64,000 nucleotides of DNA from Rahnella sp. AA (GCF_002834385.1 NZ_PITQ01000009.1:1-64000), one strand, 5' to 3'. Positions 33,861-43,694 are shown, counted from the stretch's first letter. Notes: generated by a model from the sequence alone, not told the origin. Made by a program: numbers and translations.

Positions 33861-35411
33861 TCAGACAAAGCTTGGCAGCAGTGCTTCAATCGCCGCTGGC
33901 CAGTGTTCACGGGAAGCCCAGAGGCGCATCATTTCTACATCCGGCGCCATCAGGCGATCCTTTTCCAGGAACGCGACGTTTTCGCGGATGACGGTCATTT
34001 CGTTTTCCAGCGTCACGGAGCTTTGCAGCGGACGATGGAAATCAATCCCCTGTGCGGCCGCCATGGCTTCGATGCCCACGACGACGCTGGTGTTAAAGCA
34101 CATGTCCCCCAGACGGCGTGCGGCGTAAGTCGCCATTGAAACGTGGTCTTCCTGATTCGCCGACGTAGGCAGGCTGTCGACGCTGCCCGGATGTGCCAGT
34201 GATTTGTTTTCTGACGCCAGCGCCGCCGCCGTCACCTGCGCAATCATGAAACCGGAGTTCACACCACCGTCATTCACCAGAAACGGGGGCAAACCGGAAA
34301 GGCCGGTATCGAGCAGCAGCGCCATGCGGCGTTCTGAAATCGCACCGATTTCCGCCACCGCCAGCGCGATGATGTCGGCAGCAAACGCCACCGGCTCAGC
34401 GTGGAAGTTACCGCCGGAAATCACGTCGCCATTTTCAGAGAAGACCAGCGGATTATCGGATGCGGCATTAGCTTCTATGCGAAGAATTCGCGCCGCGTGA
34501 TGCAGGTTATCCAGACAAGCGCCCATCACCTGAGGCACGCAGCGGATGGAATACGGATCCTGAACACGCCCGCAATCGGCGTGAGACGTGACAATGTCAC
34601 TGCCTGCCAGAATAGTTGAAAGCGCCGCCGCAACGCCAATCTGGCCCTGCTGACCGCGGGCTTCGTGAATGCGCGAATCGAGCGGTTTTACCGAACCTTT
34701 GATGGCTTCCAGCGACAATGCGCCCGCCACCAGCCCGGCAGAAAATACGCGTTCCGCTTCGAACAAACCGGAAAGCGCCAGAGACGTTGAAACCTGGGTG
34801 CCGTTAAGCAGCGCCAGCCCTTCTTTCGGGCCAAGTTCGAACGGCACCAGACCGGCGGTTGCCAGCCCGGCGATGGCCGACATTTTTTCACCTTTCGTCG
34901 TGACCTGACCTTCACCAATCAGCATCAGGGAAAGGTGCGCCAGCGGTGCCAGATCACCGGACGCGCCGACCGAACCTTTCTCCGGGATACACGGATACAC
35001 TCCCGCATTAAATAAAGTAATCAGCGCATCAATCACCTCAATGCGGATCCCGGAATGGCCGCGCGACAGGCTCAGGACTTTGGTTGCCATGACCAGACGC
35101 ACCACGTTATCCGCCAGATCCTTGCCGATACCGACGCTGTGCGACAGCACCAGATTACGTTGCAGCTCAGCCAGCCGTTCAGCAGGTATGCGCGTCTGCG
35201 CCAGTTTGCCGAAACCGGTGTTAATCCCGTAAACCACTTTGCCCGACTCCACGATGCGGGTGACCGTTTCCTGCGAAGCCAGTACGCCAGCACGTGCCTC
35301 CTCAGCCAGTTCAAGGCGGACGTTGCCCTGATAAATTTTGCGCAGCATCGGCAGGTCAACGTGGCCCGGTTGCAGGCAGCAAAGGGTTAAATCGGTGGAT
35401 GAAGAAGCCAT
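33861..35411 (-). CDS. hutH: Histidine ammonia-lyase
   Basis: 516 residues. The MIO cofactor triad Ala150-Ser151-Gly152 lies in [24 protein letters not shown] (catalytic Tyr near 61), [14 protein letters not shown] and NQEDHVSMA are all present. It removes ammonia from L-histidine to give urocanate, the first step of the hut pathway. The start at 35411 has AGGA about 8 bases upstream, immediately next to a HutC operator, so repressor would cover the translation start region of DNA. It is first in the hutHU unit. Confidence 0.96.
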   Translation of the reverse strand: MASSSTDLTLCCLQPGHVDLPMLRKIYQGNVRLELAEEARAGVLASQETVTRIVESGKVVYGINTGFGKLAQTRIPAERLAELQRNLVLSHSVGIGKDLADNVVRLVMATKVLSLSRGHSGIRIEVIDALITLFNAGVYPCIPEKGSVGASGDLAPLAHLSLMLIGEGQVTTKGEKMSAIAGLATAGLVPFELGPKEGLALLNGTQVSTSLALSGLFEAERVFSAGLVAGALSLEAIKGSVKPLDSRIHEARGQQGQIGVAAALSTILAGSDIVTSHADCGRVQDPYSIRCVPQVMGACLDNLHHAARILRIEANAASDNPLVFSENGDVISGGNFHAEPVAFAADIIALAVAEIGAISERRMALLLDTGLSGLPPFLVNDGGVNSGFMIAQVTAAALASENKSLAHPGSVDSLPTSANQEDHVSMATYAARRLGDMCFNTSVVVGIEAMAAAQGIDFHRPLQSSVTLENEMTVIRENVAFLEKDRLMAPDVEMMRLWASREHWPAAIEALLPSFV

Positions 35412-35420
35412 AATCTATTC

Positions 35421-35434
35421 CTGTATAGACAAGT
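35421..35434. promoter_or_regulatory. HutC operator in front of hutH
   Basis: On the minus strand ACTTGTCTATACAG, sharing the core TTGTCTATACA with the three other sites in the cluster. It ends only about 9 bases before the hutH ATG and touches the ribosome binding site, an unusual downstream position. Confidence 0.8.
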
Positions 35435-35448
35435 GAAACGGGAAGTAA

Positions 35449-35476
35449 ACCCGGCTAAGGCCTCAGCCCGCCGGGT
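35449..35476 (-). terminator. Hairpin between the ABC operon and hutH
   Basis: ACCCGGC and GCCGGGT form a 7-bp stem with a 14-base loop. On the minus strand only TTT follows, so termination may be partial and permit read-through from the importer operon into hutHU. Confidence 0.5.
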
Positions 35477-35528
35477 GTTTATGCAATACCTGACATAACA
35501 ACGTTAAACGCTTACCCGCAGGGAAAGA

Positions 35529-36314
35529 TCAGTGATCCATCGTCTGCAGTGTTTCGGTACGGATTTCTTCCGTCACCCGCGCTTTCAGCGCCATAAATTC
35601 CGGTGACGTTTTCAGGGTGTAATCACGCGGATGCGGGAAATCGACGGCTATTTCTGTCTTAATCCGCCCCGGCCGCGCACTGAAAATGGCCACTTTGTTC
35701 GCCATGAAAATCGCTTCGTCGATATCGTGCGTCACGAACAGCACGGTTTTACGCGAGGATTCCCAAATCGACAGTAGCAGTTCCTGCATCATTACGCGGG
35801 TCTGGTTGTCGAGCGCGCCAAAAGGTTCGTCCATCAGCAAAATCTTCGGGTCATTCGCCAGTGCACGGGCAATCGCGGTGCGCTGCTGCATGCCGCCGGA
35901 CAACTGACGGGGAAAATGCTGCTCAAATCCGCGCAGCCCGACCTTATTAATAAAATAGTCGCTGCGCTCTTTTTGAGCCGCTTTGCTGACACCGCGTTCC
36001 TGCAAACCAAAACGGATGTTTTGTTCCACGGTCAGCCACGGAAACAGGGTGTAGCTTTGAAACACCATGCCCCGGTCAGCGCCAGGACCGTCAACCAGTT
36101 CGCCATCGAGCCAGACTTCCCCGCGCGTTGGCTGATCCAGCCCTGCCACAATGCGCAAAAGCGTGGATTTTCCGCACCCGGAAGGCCCGAGAATGGTGAT
36201 GAAGTCATTTTCGTTAACCTGATAATCCACCGGCAACAGCGCCTGCGTTTTCTCGCCTTTCGGGCCGGTGAAAATACGTTCCACCTGCCGGACACTCAGT
36301 TTCGGATGGCTCAT
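35529..36314 (-). CDS. ABC transporter ATPase, nitrate/taurine type
   Basis: 261 residues. It has Walker A GPSGCGKST, Q-loop VFQSYTLFPW, signature LSGGMQQR, Walker B ILLMDEPFGALD and the H-loop FVTHDIDEA: the TauB/SsuB/NrtD branch. The ATG at 36314 overlaps the permease stop codon (ATGA); a GTG at 36317 is also in frame. It powers the importer formed with the next two genes. Placement inside the hut cluster with a HutC site in front of the operon indicates import of histidine, urocanate or a related imidazole rather than a sulfonate. Confidence 0.88.
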   Translation of the reverse strand: MSHPKLSVRQVERIFTGPKGEKTQALLPVDYQVNENDFITILGPSGCGKSTLLRIVAGLDQPTRGEVWLDGELVDGPGADRGMVFQSYTLFPWLTVEQNIRFGLQERGVSKAAQKERSDYFINKVGLRGFEQHFPRQLSGGMQQRTAIARALANDPKILLMDEPFGALDNQTRVMMQELLLSIWESSRKTVLFVTHDIDEAIFMANKVAIFSARPGRIKTEIAVDFPHPRDYTLKTSPEFMALKARVTEEIRTETLQTMDH

Positions 36315-37195
36315 CACAGTGAACTCCAGACAAACAGGCGGCGGTTTGCCGCTTTAAATAACAGGTCAGAAAGCAAACCGATGCAGCCAATCACGATAAT
36401 GCCGAAGATCATTTGCCCGGTGTTGAGCAGCGCCTGACTGTTAACAATCATATGGCCGATGCCGCTCGATGAACCGATAAGCTCCGCCACGATGACATAC
36501 GTCCACGCCCAGCCCAGCACCAGCCGCAGCAGCTCGGCAATTTCAGGCGCGGCACCCGGAATAATCACCCGGCGAACCACGCTCTGATTGGTCGCACCCA
36601 GCGTGTACGCGGCTTCGACCAGATCACGTCGCGCAGCGCCGACCGTCACGGCCACCATCAGGGTTATCTGGAAGAAGGAGCCGATGAAAATCACCAGGAT
36701 TTTCTGCATTTCGCCGATACCCGCCCACAGGATCAGCAGCGGAACAAACGCTGAAGCAGGCAGATAACGGCAAAACGACACAAACGGCTCAAAGAACGCT
36801 TCAATCAGTTTGTACGACCCCATCAGAATGCCCAACGGCACGGCAATGACACAGGCCAGAACAAAACCGCCCAGCACGCGCATGACGGTCATGCCGATAT
36901 CGGTGGTGAAATCGAAATCGGTAAACAGTAAAACGCCTTCCTGCAACATGCTGGCCGGGCTGGCCAGGAACGTCGGTGACACAAATCCGGTAAACGTCAC
37001 CAGCGACCACAGGGCGAAAAACAGGACAAAAAAACAGAACCCGAGGAAACCGCGTCGCCTTGCCGCGACCGGACGCAAAGGCACCATCATCGGGTTATGC
37101 CATATTTTTTTGCTTGCCGGCAACGGTGCCGGCTCGCGTAAATCTGACTGCGCATTAACGGGATGTTTTACTGCCTGAGTGACAGGACTGTTCAT
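36314..37195 (-). CDS. ABC transporter permease, nitrate/taurine type
   Basis: About 293 residues from the ATG at 37195, which has AAGGA upstream; an ATG at 37210 would add five residues. About six membrane segments and the coupling EAA loop (EAAYTLGATNQSVVRRVIIP) mark a BPD_transp_1 permease of the SsuC/TauC type. It probably works as a homodimer with the ATPase encoded downstream (overlap ATGA) and the binding protein encoded just upstream. The N-terminal 45 residues are polar and longer than in TauC. Confidence 0.87.
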   Translation of the reverse strand: MNSPVTQAVKHPVNAQSDLREPAPLPASKKIWHNPMMVPLRPVAARRRGFLGFCFFVLFFALWSLVTFTGFVSPTFLASPASMLQEGVLLFTDFDFTTDIGMTVMRVLGGFVLACVIAVPLGILMGSYKLIEAFFEPFVSFCRYLPASAFVPLLILWAGIGEMQKILVIFIGSFFQITLMVAVTVGAARRDLVEAAYTLGATNQSVVRRVIIPGAAPEIAELLRLVLGWAWTYVIVAELIGSSSGIGHMIVNSQALLNTGQMIFGIIVIGCIGLLSDLLFKAANRRLFVWSSL

Positions 37196-37212
37196 GTCGT
37201 TGTCCTTCATGG

Positions 37213-38193
37213 CTATTTCACGTACTTCGCGTCATATAAAGTATTGATGTCCGGCGTTTTGCGCAGGATTTTCATCTCAGTCAGCAAACGCGCGGCTTCG
37301 TTGGTAAAGGTGACGATTTCACCGCTGAAGAATTTCTTGTTGGCATCACGATCCTGCCAGCGCAGATAACTGGATTCTTCTGCAAACTGTTTACCGGTTT
37401 CTTTTACCGCAGCCCCCATGATTTCGTTGGATTTCTCAGGGTCTTTCTTGATCATATCCAGCGCTTCAAAGTAGCTGTTCACCAGCGCCTGTGCGGCTTT
37501 CGGGTTTTTATCCAGCCAGGCTGGTGTACAACCCAGCGTATCCATCACCATCGGATAATCGAGCGTCGTGGCAAGGATTTTGCCTTTGTCCGGGCTCTGG
37601 CGGATGGTGGAAAGGTAAGGCTCGTACGTCACCGCCGCATCGTTTTGCCCGGCGATAAACGCATGCGCCGCCGCGTCAGGTCCCAGCGTTGCGAGTTTGA
37701 CATCTTTCATTGTCATGCCGTTTTTATCGAGGATCCACGCCAGCAGGAAGTAAGAAGAAGTACCCGGCGCATCGACGCTGACGGTTTTCCCTTTCAGGTC
37801 GGTAATTTTGTTAATCCCGCTGCGCACGGCGATACCGTCCGCACCGTAGGATTTATCAAGCTGCACAATCTGTTTAATCGGCACGCCGCTGGCGTTCCAG
37901 GTTAAATAGGTTTCCACCGTGGTCGCCGCACACTGCAATGAACCGGAAGCAATCGCCAGATGACGGGACTGCTGCGGCACCATTTTCAGCGTGACTTCAA
38001 GGCCGTTCTTTTTGAAGATCCCGGCTTTGTCCGCCAGCGTCAGCGGTGCAAAACCTGTCCACCCTGAGATACCAATAGCTATCGGTGTATCTGCCGCCTG
38101 TGCCGCGCTGACAGTCACACTGCCCATCGCTACAGCCAGCCCTAACAAAGACAACGAACGTTTCAGTACAGCCCTGGAAATCATGTTGCTCAT
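37213..38193 (-). CDS. NrtA/TauA-type periplasmic binding protein of the hut cluster
   Basis: 326 residues. A signal peptide ends in VSAAQA, then TPIAIGISGWTGFAPLTLAD, the DLKGKTVSVDAPGTSSYFLL hinge, NDAAVTYEPYLS, and LGCTPAWLDKN. It is the substrate receptor of the three-gene importer and the first gene of its operon, with AGGAG before the ATG and a near-perfect HutC operator 80 bases upstream. The family normally binds sulfonates, nitrate or pyrimidine-like compounds; here the regulation argues for an imidazole compound. That is inference. Confidence 0.87.
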   Translation of the reverse strand: MSNMISRAVLKRSLSLLGLAVAMGSVTVSAAQAADTPIAIGISGWTGFAPLTLADKAGIFKKNGLEVTLKMVPQQSRHLAIASGSLQCAATTVETYLTWNASGVPIKQIVQLDKSYGADGIAVRSGINKITDLKGKTVSVDAPGTSSYFLLAWILDKNGMTMKDVKLATLGPDAAAHAFIAGQNDAAVTYEPYLSTIRQSPDKGKILATTLDYPMVMDTLGCTPAWLDKNPKAAQALVNSYFEALDMIKKDPEKSNEIMGAAVKETGKQFAEESSYLRWQDRDANKKFFSGEIVTFTNEAARLLTEMKILRKTPDINTLYDAKYVK

Positions 38194-38273
38194 CTGCCAC
38201 TCCTGCCAAAGTACCTGTCGGGGGAACGCCTGAGGCGGTGAAAAGCTTCAGGCAAATTGCGCTACTGTATATT

Positions 38274-38287
38274 CTTGTCTATACAAG
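38274..38287. promoter_or_regulatory. HutC operator of the importer operon
   Basis: CTTGTCTATACAAG, the most symmetric of the four sites (CTTGT-CTAT-ACAAG). It lies 80 bases upstream of the binding-protein gene. Confidence 0.85.
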
Positions 38288-38425
38288 TCAGTCGACTGTA
38301 TTAAAGCAAGCTTTGTGCCAGTTCCGGCAGAGGCCGTTTTACGTCGTTTCCCGTCTCCATCTGCCCGGTGGCCAGGCAGCGGATGAATCAATTCGGTGCG
38401 CAGCACGCTCTTTTTTAGCGCACGG

Positions 38426-39007
38426 CTAACCCGCTATCTTTGCCCAGAGCAGAAGGCCGTTATCCTCAAGTGCCGTAATTTCCACGCCTTCCCCGTCGTG
38501 GCGCGCATCAGCAAGAGCTGCGTGGAAAAACCCTTCTCCGCGACCAAACTGGCGACCATCTGGCCATTGCCACGTTCCGCGGATGGCGTACAGCACGCCA
38601 CCCTCAGTGAGAGAAACACAGAGGCTTTTAGTGGCAGAAATCACCTGCGCAGAACACCCGTTTCGGCGGGTCATGATATTGAAATCTGTCGTTGTTCCGC
38701 CCAGCAAACTCGCGCTCAGCGCAGTGTCCCCGCTGAATGCGAAAGGTTTACCCGCCTCACTGAGGTGATGATCAATCTCCGGATCAGAAAACAGATGAAC
38801 ACCCTCACCGCTCAGCAATGTGATGGAACGGTCAATGCCGGGAAATGCGGAAAACGGGCCGTCCTGTGCGATGGTGGCAATACTGGCGCGCCAGTCGAAA
38901 TCAGTTTTACCCGGCGGCCAGCTGAGGATTTCGCGGGTTTCGCCGCCACCGTTTTTCCACGGGCTTACCGGTAAGTTCTCGAAGGAGAAGTATTGCCAGT
39001 TCTTCAT
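38426..39007 (-). CDS. hutD: HutD family protein
   Basis: 193 residues of a bicupin. The N-terminus VSPWKNGGGETREIL and DFDWRASIATIAQDGPFSAFPG are the HutD signature. The protein is widespread in hut clusters. In Pseudomonas it has been proposed to set an upper limit on hut expression, perhaps by binding formylglutamate or a related intermediate. Its ATG overlaps the hutF stop codon, so hutF and hutD form one operon. Confidence 0.9.
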   Translation of the reverse strand: MKNWQYFSFENLPVSPWKNGGGETREILSWPPGKTDFDWRASIATIAQDGPFSAFPGIDRSITLLSGEGVHLFSDPEIDHHLSEAGKPFAFSGDTALSASLLGGTTTDFNIMTRRNGCSAQVISATKSLCVSLTEGGVLYAIRGTWQWPDGRQFGRGEGFFHAALADARHDGEGVEITALEDNGLLLWAKIAG

Positions 39008-40377
39008 ACCGCATCCTCTGCCAGCTGATTCAGCAGGTGCCGGAAATCTTCTGCTGCTTCCTGTTGCTGTTCATGCTGCCCGCCGACAATGCGTGCGACG
39101 CCACCGACAAATACATCGCGGATTTGCCAGGTATTTCCGGCAAACAGCCAGCGGTTAAGCAACTCACTGTCTCTGGCGGCTGACAGATAAGGATCCTGAC
39201 CATCGAGTACCAGCCAGTCGGCGCGATAGCCTGCGGATAACTGTCCGATTGCTGCACCGCACGCCTGCGCGCCGCCCTGTAACGCCTGCGTATACAGCAC
39301 ATCGCCGACAGAATTTTGCGCGGTTGTGGTCAGGCGGTTCCGGCGCTGGTCACGCAGCCGCTGGCCGTATTCAAACCAGCGAAGTTCTTCCACCACGTTG
39401 AGGGAAACGTGGCTGTCGGAGCCAATTCCCCAGCGGCCAGACTGCGCGAGGTAATCCACACCGGGGAAAATGCCGTCACCAAGGTTGGCTTCCGTGGTCG
39501 GGCAAAGCCCGGCAACTGCCCCGCTGTTCGCCATGCTCGCCAGTTCAAACCGGTCGGCGTGAGTGGCGTGGATCAGGCACCAGCGGGCATCAATGTCGAG
39601 ATTGTCATACAACCAGGCGATCGGGCGCTGCCCGCTCCAGCCCAGACAATCGTTCACTTCTTTTTGCTGCTCGGCGATATGAATATGCACCGGCGACTGT
39701 TTATCGCCCGCCGCCAGTACCTGCTGCATTTGTTCGAGCGAAACGGCGCGCAGCGAATGGAAGCACAAACCCTGATTTTGCAGCGGCTGGTGTTTAATCT
39801 GGCTGCGGATAATGTCCTGCTGTTGCAGGTAACCGTCGGCATCCTGAATAAACCGTTTTTGCCCGCCCTGCGCGGGCTGAGCGCCAAATCCGGCGTAGGT
39901 GTAAAGCACCGGCAGCATGGTCAGGCCGATGCCGGTTTGCGCGGCCGCATGGCTCAGATGCGCGGCCATTTCCCCACGGCTTGCATAAGGATTTCCGCTG
40001 ATATCGTTGTGCAGATAGTGGAATTCAGCGACCTGCGTATAGCCACCTTTAAGCATTTCGATGTACAACTGACGGGCGATAACGCCAACCTGTTCAGGCG
40101 TCAGGCGCTGTACCATGCGATACATCAGGTCGCGCCATGTCCAGAAACTGTCCTGCGGATCACCGGCGACTTCCGCCAATCCCGCCATTACACGCTGAAA
40201 AGCGTGAGAATGCAGGTTTGGCATACCCGGCACAACCGGGCCGGAAAGACGGATACAGCCTTCAGGGTCACCACCGGGCGTCACGGCGCTCAGTGTTCCG
40301 GCGGCATCAACGTCCAGACGCACATTGTGCGCCCAGCCGTGGGCAAGTAAGGCGCGTGAAGCAAAATAAGCAGGCAT
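39004..40377 (-). CDS. hutF: Formimidoylglutamate deiminase
   Basis: 457 residues from the ATG at 40377 (AGGAA upstream); the frame extends to 40416 without a better start. It is an amidohydrolase with metal ligands in PGMPNLHSHAFQR, HIHIAEQ, LIHATH and IGSDSHVSLN. It converts N-formimino-L-glutamate to N-formyl-L-glutamate plus ammonia (EC 3.5.3.13), the fourth step of the five-step pathway used by pseudomonads. It is followed by hutD and is divergent from hutC with a HutC operator in between. Confidence 0.92.
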   Translation of the reverse strand: MPAYFASRALLAHGWAHNVRLDVDAAGTLSAVTPGGDPEGCIRLSGPVVPGMPNLHSHAFQRVMAGLAEVAGDPQDSFWTWRDLMYRMVQRLTPEQVGVIARQLYIEMLKGGYTQVAEFHYLHNDISGNPYASRGEMAAHLSHAAAQTGIGLTMLPVLYTYAGFGAQPAQGGQKRFIQDADGYLQQQDIIRSQIKHQPLQNQGLCFHSLRAVSLEQMQQVLAAGDKQSPVHIHIAEQQKEVNDCLGWSGQRPIAWLYDNLDIDARWCLIHATHADRFELASMANSGAVAGLCPTTEANLGDGIFPGVDYLAQSGRWGIGSDSHVSLNVVEELRWFEYGQRLRDQRRNRLTTTAQNSVGDVLYTQALQGGAQACGAAIGQLSAGYRADWLVLDGQDPYLSAARDSELLNRWLFAGNTWQIRDVFVGGVARIVGGQHEQQQEAAEDFRHLLNQLAEDAV

Positions 40378-40449
40378 AACAGCGTTCCTGATCAGCAATG
40401 AGAAACATAAACGCAATTTTGTAGAAACAATTGCAAAACTTTTAAGCGA

Positions 40450-40463
40450 CTTGTCTATACATA
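40450..40463. promoter_or_regulatory. HutC operator between hutF and hutC
   Basis: CTTGTCTATACATA, with the conserved half CTTGTCTATACA and a second, overlapping TATACAT half to its right. It lies 73 bases before hutF and about 155 before hutC, so HutC can repress hutFD and possibly its own gene. Confidence 0.75.
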
Positions 40464-40617
40464 TACATATGCCTGATTGCGCTGTAAACTTGCAACAATC
40501 CTTTTTTTATAAATTTAGTTTTCCGTCACGCCTTTCCGTTGCTTTGCGCAAAGGGAAACCGGCGGACATTCCGGGAAACTTTCCAGATACCTGTGTATTT
40601 TTTGAGAGGTAAGAGAC

Positions 40618-41418
40618 ATGCCGGAGTCCACATCACTTTCTTCGCAAAGTGCAGCGCAACAGGGAGTGTCTCAGCAGACATTGTCCGAACTGGCTGCGGC
40701 CATGAGCGACACGCCCGCGCCGATTTATCAGCGCGTGAAGCAGGCGATCATCGGGCAGATCCGCGCCGGTGTCTGGAAGCCGCATCAGCGCGTACCTTCT
40801 GAAAGTGAACTGGTCAACGAGCTGGGTGTCAGCCGCATGACCATCAACCGTGCGCTGCGCGAACTGACCAGCGAAGGTTTTCTGATCCGCATGCAGGGTG
40901 TCGGGACGTTTGTGGCTGAAGCCAAGGCCTACACGCCGATGCTCGAAGTGCATAATATTGCCGATGAAATTGCCCAGCGCGGGCACCGCCACGACAGCAA
41001 AATTCTGGTCTGTGAAGCCCGTCTGGCCGACGCCGAACAGGCACTTCAGCTGGGTATTGCAGCGGGCGCCATGCTGTTTTACTCGCAGATTGTGCATTAC
41101 GAAAATAATGTGCCGGTGCAAATTGAAGACCGCTTTGTAAACCCGGAAACCGCGCCAGATTACCTTCAGCAGGTGCTCAATAAGCAAACCCCGTACACCT
41201 ATCTGATGGAAATCGCGCCCCTGACCGCCGGTGAACACCGCGTTGAAGCCGTGGGTGCCAGCGATGAACAGCGCGAACTTTTGCAACTCAGTGAGCATGA
41301 GCCCTGCCTCTTAATCCATCGCCGCACCTGGAGCGGCAGCCGCGTGGTGACGTCTGCACGCCTGATTTATCCGGGTTCCCGTTACCAGCTGTTCGGGCGC
41401 TTCACCAGCCACGGCTGA
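40618..41418 (+). CDS. hutC: Histidine utilisation repressor (GntR/HutC family)
   Basis: 266 residues. A polar N-terminal tail of about 35 residues is followed by a GntR winged helix (IYQRVKQAIIGQIRAGVWKP, VPSESELVNELGVSRMTINR) and a C-terminal UTRA ligand domain (EVHNIADEIAQRGH, VQIEDRFVNPETAPDYL, PCLLIHRRTWS). It represses hut genes and is released by urocanate. The four matching operators in this cluster are its evident targets. GAGG precedes the ATG. A start at a downstream ATG (MSDTPAPIYQ) is possible and would remove the tail. Confidence 0.93.
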   Translation: MPESTSLSSQSAAQQGVSQQTLSELAAAMSDTPAPIYQRVKQAIIGQIRAGVWKPHQRVPSESELVNELGVSRMTINRALRELTSEGFLIRMQGVGTFVAEAKAYTPMLEVHNIADEIAQRGHRHDSKILVCEARLADAEQALQLGIAAGAMLFYSQIVHYENNVPVQIEDRFVNPETAPDYLQQVLNKQTPYTYLMEIAPLTAGEHRVEAVGASDEQRELLQLSEHEPCLLIHRRTWSGSRVVTSARLIYPGSRYQLFGRFTSHG

Positions 41419-41561
41419 TGCCTTTTCATTCCGCCATACCCTAATCGCGGTCGTTACGGGCCGCTATCCCTTCGTTTAAATTTTGGAAGACGTCTCGTAA
41501 TAAGAAAAAACTATCGCTGGCCGCCTTGCCGGTTTAGCGGTTATGCGTTAGGTTGACTTTA

Positions 41562-41575
41562 GTTGTCTATACAAG
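41562..41575. promoter_or_regulatory. HutC operator in front of hutI
   Basis: GTTGTCTATACAAG, with the full core TTGTCTATACAA, 24 bases before the hutI ATG. Confidence 0.82.
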
Positions 41576-41598
41576 ATGAATTCAGCCTGGAGCCTGTC

Positions 41599-42861
41599 AT
41601 GCCGGTAGCACTTTCCCCCCGTTTGTCTTCCGAACCGCCCTCTCACTGTGACAGCATATGGCGCGGCGCCACGCTCGTCACAATGAAAGACGGGCATTAC
41701 AACCTGATCGAAAACGGCGCGATTGCCGTCACCGGTGGCAAGATTGTCTGGGCAGGTAGTGCCGCGGATTGCCCGGCCTTTTCTGACGCAAAACAGCACG
41801 ATTTTGACGGCGGCATTATCACGCCGGGTTTTGTCGACTGCCATACGCATCTGGTGTTCGGGGGCGATCGCAGCGCTGAATTTGAACAGCGTTTGAACGG
41901 TGTAAGTTATGCCGAAATCGCGGCAGCAGGCGGCGGAATTCTCTCGACCGTTAACGCCACGCGTGACGCCACAGAAGATGAACTGCTGGCGCAGGCGCTA
42001 TTTCGCCTCAAACCGCTGCTGGCCGAAGGTGTCACCTGCGTTGAGATTAAATCCGGCTACGGGCTTAGTGTGGAAAGCGAGCTGAAAATGCTGCGCGTGA
42101 TCCGCAGGCTGGGCGTGATGTTGCCGGTTGAGGTGAAATCCACTTGCCTTGCCGCGCATGCCCTGCCGCCTGAATTTAAGGGCCGCGCCGATGAGTATAT
42201 TGACCTTATTTGCGACACGTTACTGCCGGTGGTCGCCAGCGAAAATCTGGCCGATGCGGTGGATGCATTCTGCGAACATCTGGCGTTCTCGCCGGAGCAG
42301 GTTGAGCGGGTGTTTACTGCCGCCGCCGCGTTGGGTTTACCGGTCAAACTGCACGCAGAGCAGCTTTCCTCACTGCACGGCAGCGCGCTCGCCGCACGAC
42401 ACCACGCGCTCTCCGCCGATCATCTGGAATACGCTACCGAAGACGACGCTAAAGCGATGGCCGCCAGCGGAACGGTCGCCGTTTTACTGCCGGGTGCCTA
42501 TTATTTGCTGCGCGAAACGCAGTGCCCGCCGGTGGCGCATTTTCGCCGGCACAGCGTGCCGATGGCGCTGGCAAGCGACGCCAATCCGGGAACCTCTCCG
42601 GCGCTTTCGCTGCGTCTGATGCTCAATATGGGTTGCACGTTGTTTCGTCTCACGCCGGAAGAAGCGCTGGCCGGGATCACCAGTCACGGCGCTCGGGCGC
42701 TGGGTTTGCAGGAAACACACGGCACGCTGGAAGCAGGTAAAGTCGCTGATTTCATCCACTGGCCGCTGTCGCGACCGGCAGAACTTGTTTACTGGCTGGG
42801 CGGGCAGTTGCCCTGCACTATCGTTTATCGCGGAGAAATCCGGGGAGAATTTCGTTCATGA
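41599..42861 (+). CDS. hutI: Imidazolonepropionase
   Basis: 420 residues from the ATG at 41599 (TGGAG upstream); the frame is open from 41563 but those codons lie within the HutC operator. It is an amidohydrolase with [53 protein letters not shown] and [12 protein letters not shown]. It hydrolyses imidazolonepropionate to N-formimino-L-glutamate. Its stop codon overlaps the hutG start (ATGA), so hutI and hutG form one operon. Confidence 0.96.
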   Translation: MPVALSPRLSSEPPSHCDSIWRGATLVTMKDGHYNLIENGAIAVTGGKIVWAGSAADCPAFSDAKQHDFDGGIITPGFVDCHTHLVFGGDRSAEFEQRLNGVSYAEIAAAGGGILSTVNATRDATEDELLAQALFRLKPLLAEGVTCVEIKSGYGLSVESELKMLRVIRRLGVMLPVEVKSTCLAAHALPPEFKGRADEYIDLICDTLLPVVASENLADAVDAFCEHLAFSPEQVERVFTAAAALGLPVKLHAEQLSSLHGSALAARHHALSADHLEYATEDDAKAMAASGTVAVLLPGAYYLLRETQCPPVAHFRRHSVPMALASDANPGTSPALSLRLMLNMGCTLFRLTPEEALAGITSHGARALGLQETHGTLEAGKVADFIHWPLSRPAELVYWLGGQLPCTIVYRGEIRGEFRS

Positions 42862-43694
42862 GCCTTTCAGCAGCTAACGTCATCGCCGATCCTTACCATT
42901 TCATTCCCGGCACAGCACCAATACTGATCAGCATTCCCCACGCAGGCACACACCTGACGCCGGAAGTCGCCAGCGGGCTGAGTGATGCAGCCCTGCCGCT
43001 TTCGGATACCGACTGGCATATTCCGCAGCTGTATGACTTTGCCCGCGCGCTGGGTGCCAGTATTCTGGTCGGTCAGTATTCGCGTTTCGTGATTGACCTT
43101 AACCGCCCGTCCGACGATAAACCGCTCTACACCACGGCCACCACCGGTTTGTATCCGGACACATTGTTTGACGGGCGCGCCACCTTTAAACCGGGAATGA
43201 CACCGACTGACTCTCAGCGTCAACAATATCTCGATGAAATCTGGCAGCCGTATCACCAGAAAATTCAGTCAGAACTGGCGCGGATGAAACAGGAATTCGG
43301 CTATGCGCTGCTGTTTGACGCTCATTCAATTGCCTCCGTGATCCCGCGTCTTTTCGACGGCCAGTTGCCGGATCTGAATCTCGGCACCAACAGCGGTGAA
43401 AGCTGTGCGCCCGGGCTGAGTGAAATCCTCGAAAAAACCTGCCAGCAACAGACACGTTTCACGCATGTTCTGAATGGCCGCTTTAAAGGCGGATACATCA
43501 CGCGGGCTTATGGCCAGCCGGAAAACAATGTGCATGCCGTTCAGCTGGAACTGGCGCAGGTGAATTACATGGAGGAGATTGAGCCGTTCAGTTATTCAGA
43601 GGACAAGGCCTCTGAACTCCAGGCATTGTTGAAACCGTTGCTGGCGGGGATGGTGACGTGGGGATCGCAGAGTTATAAACAGGGCGCTGTTTAA
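42858..43694 (+). CDS. hutG: N-formylglutamate deformylase (amidohydrolase)
   Basis: 278 residues. [57 protein letters not shown] and [13 protein letters not shown] are typical of the FGase family, and there is no arginase-like signature. It cleaves N-formyl-L-glutamate to glutamate and formate, completing the five-step route with HutF. This differs from the four-step route of Klebsiella, where HutG is an arginase-type formiminoglutamase. No clear terminator follows; a long repeat element begins about 40 bases later. Confidence 0.93.
   Translation: MSLSAANVIADPYHFIPGTAPILISIPHAGTHLTPEVASGLSDAALPLSDTDWHIPQLYDFARALGASILVGQYSRFVIDLNRPSDDKPLYTTATTGLYPDTLFDGRATFKPGMTPTDSQRQQYLDEIWQPYHQKIQSELARMKQEFGYALLFDAHSIASVIPRLFDGQLPDLNLGTNSGESCAPGLSEILEKTCQQQTRFTHVLNGRFKGGYITRAYGQPENNVHAVQLELAQVNYMEEIEPFSYSEDKASELQALLKPLLAGMVTWGSQSYKQGAV

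Noticed and set aside
39316-40350. 344-codon open frame opposite hutF
   Set aside because: Antisense shadow of a GC-rich gene; composition and residue pattern are unlike a real protein, and hutF is certain.
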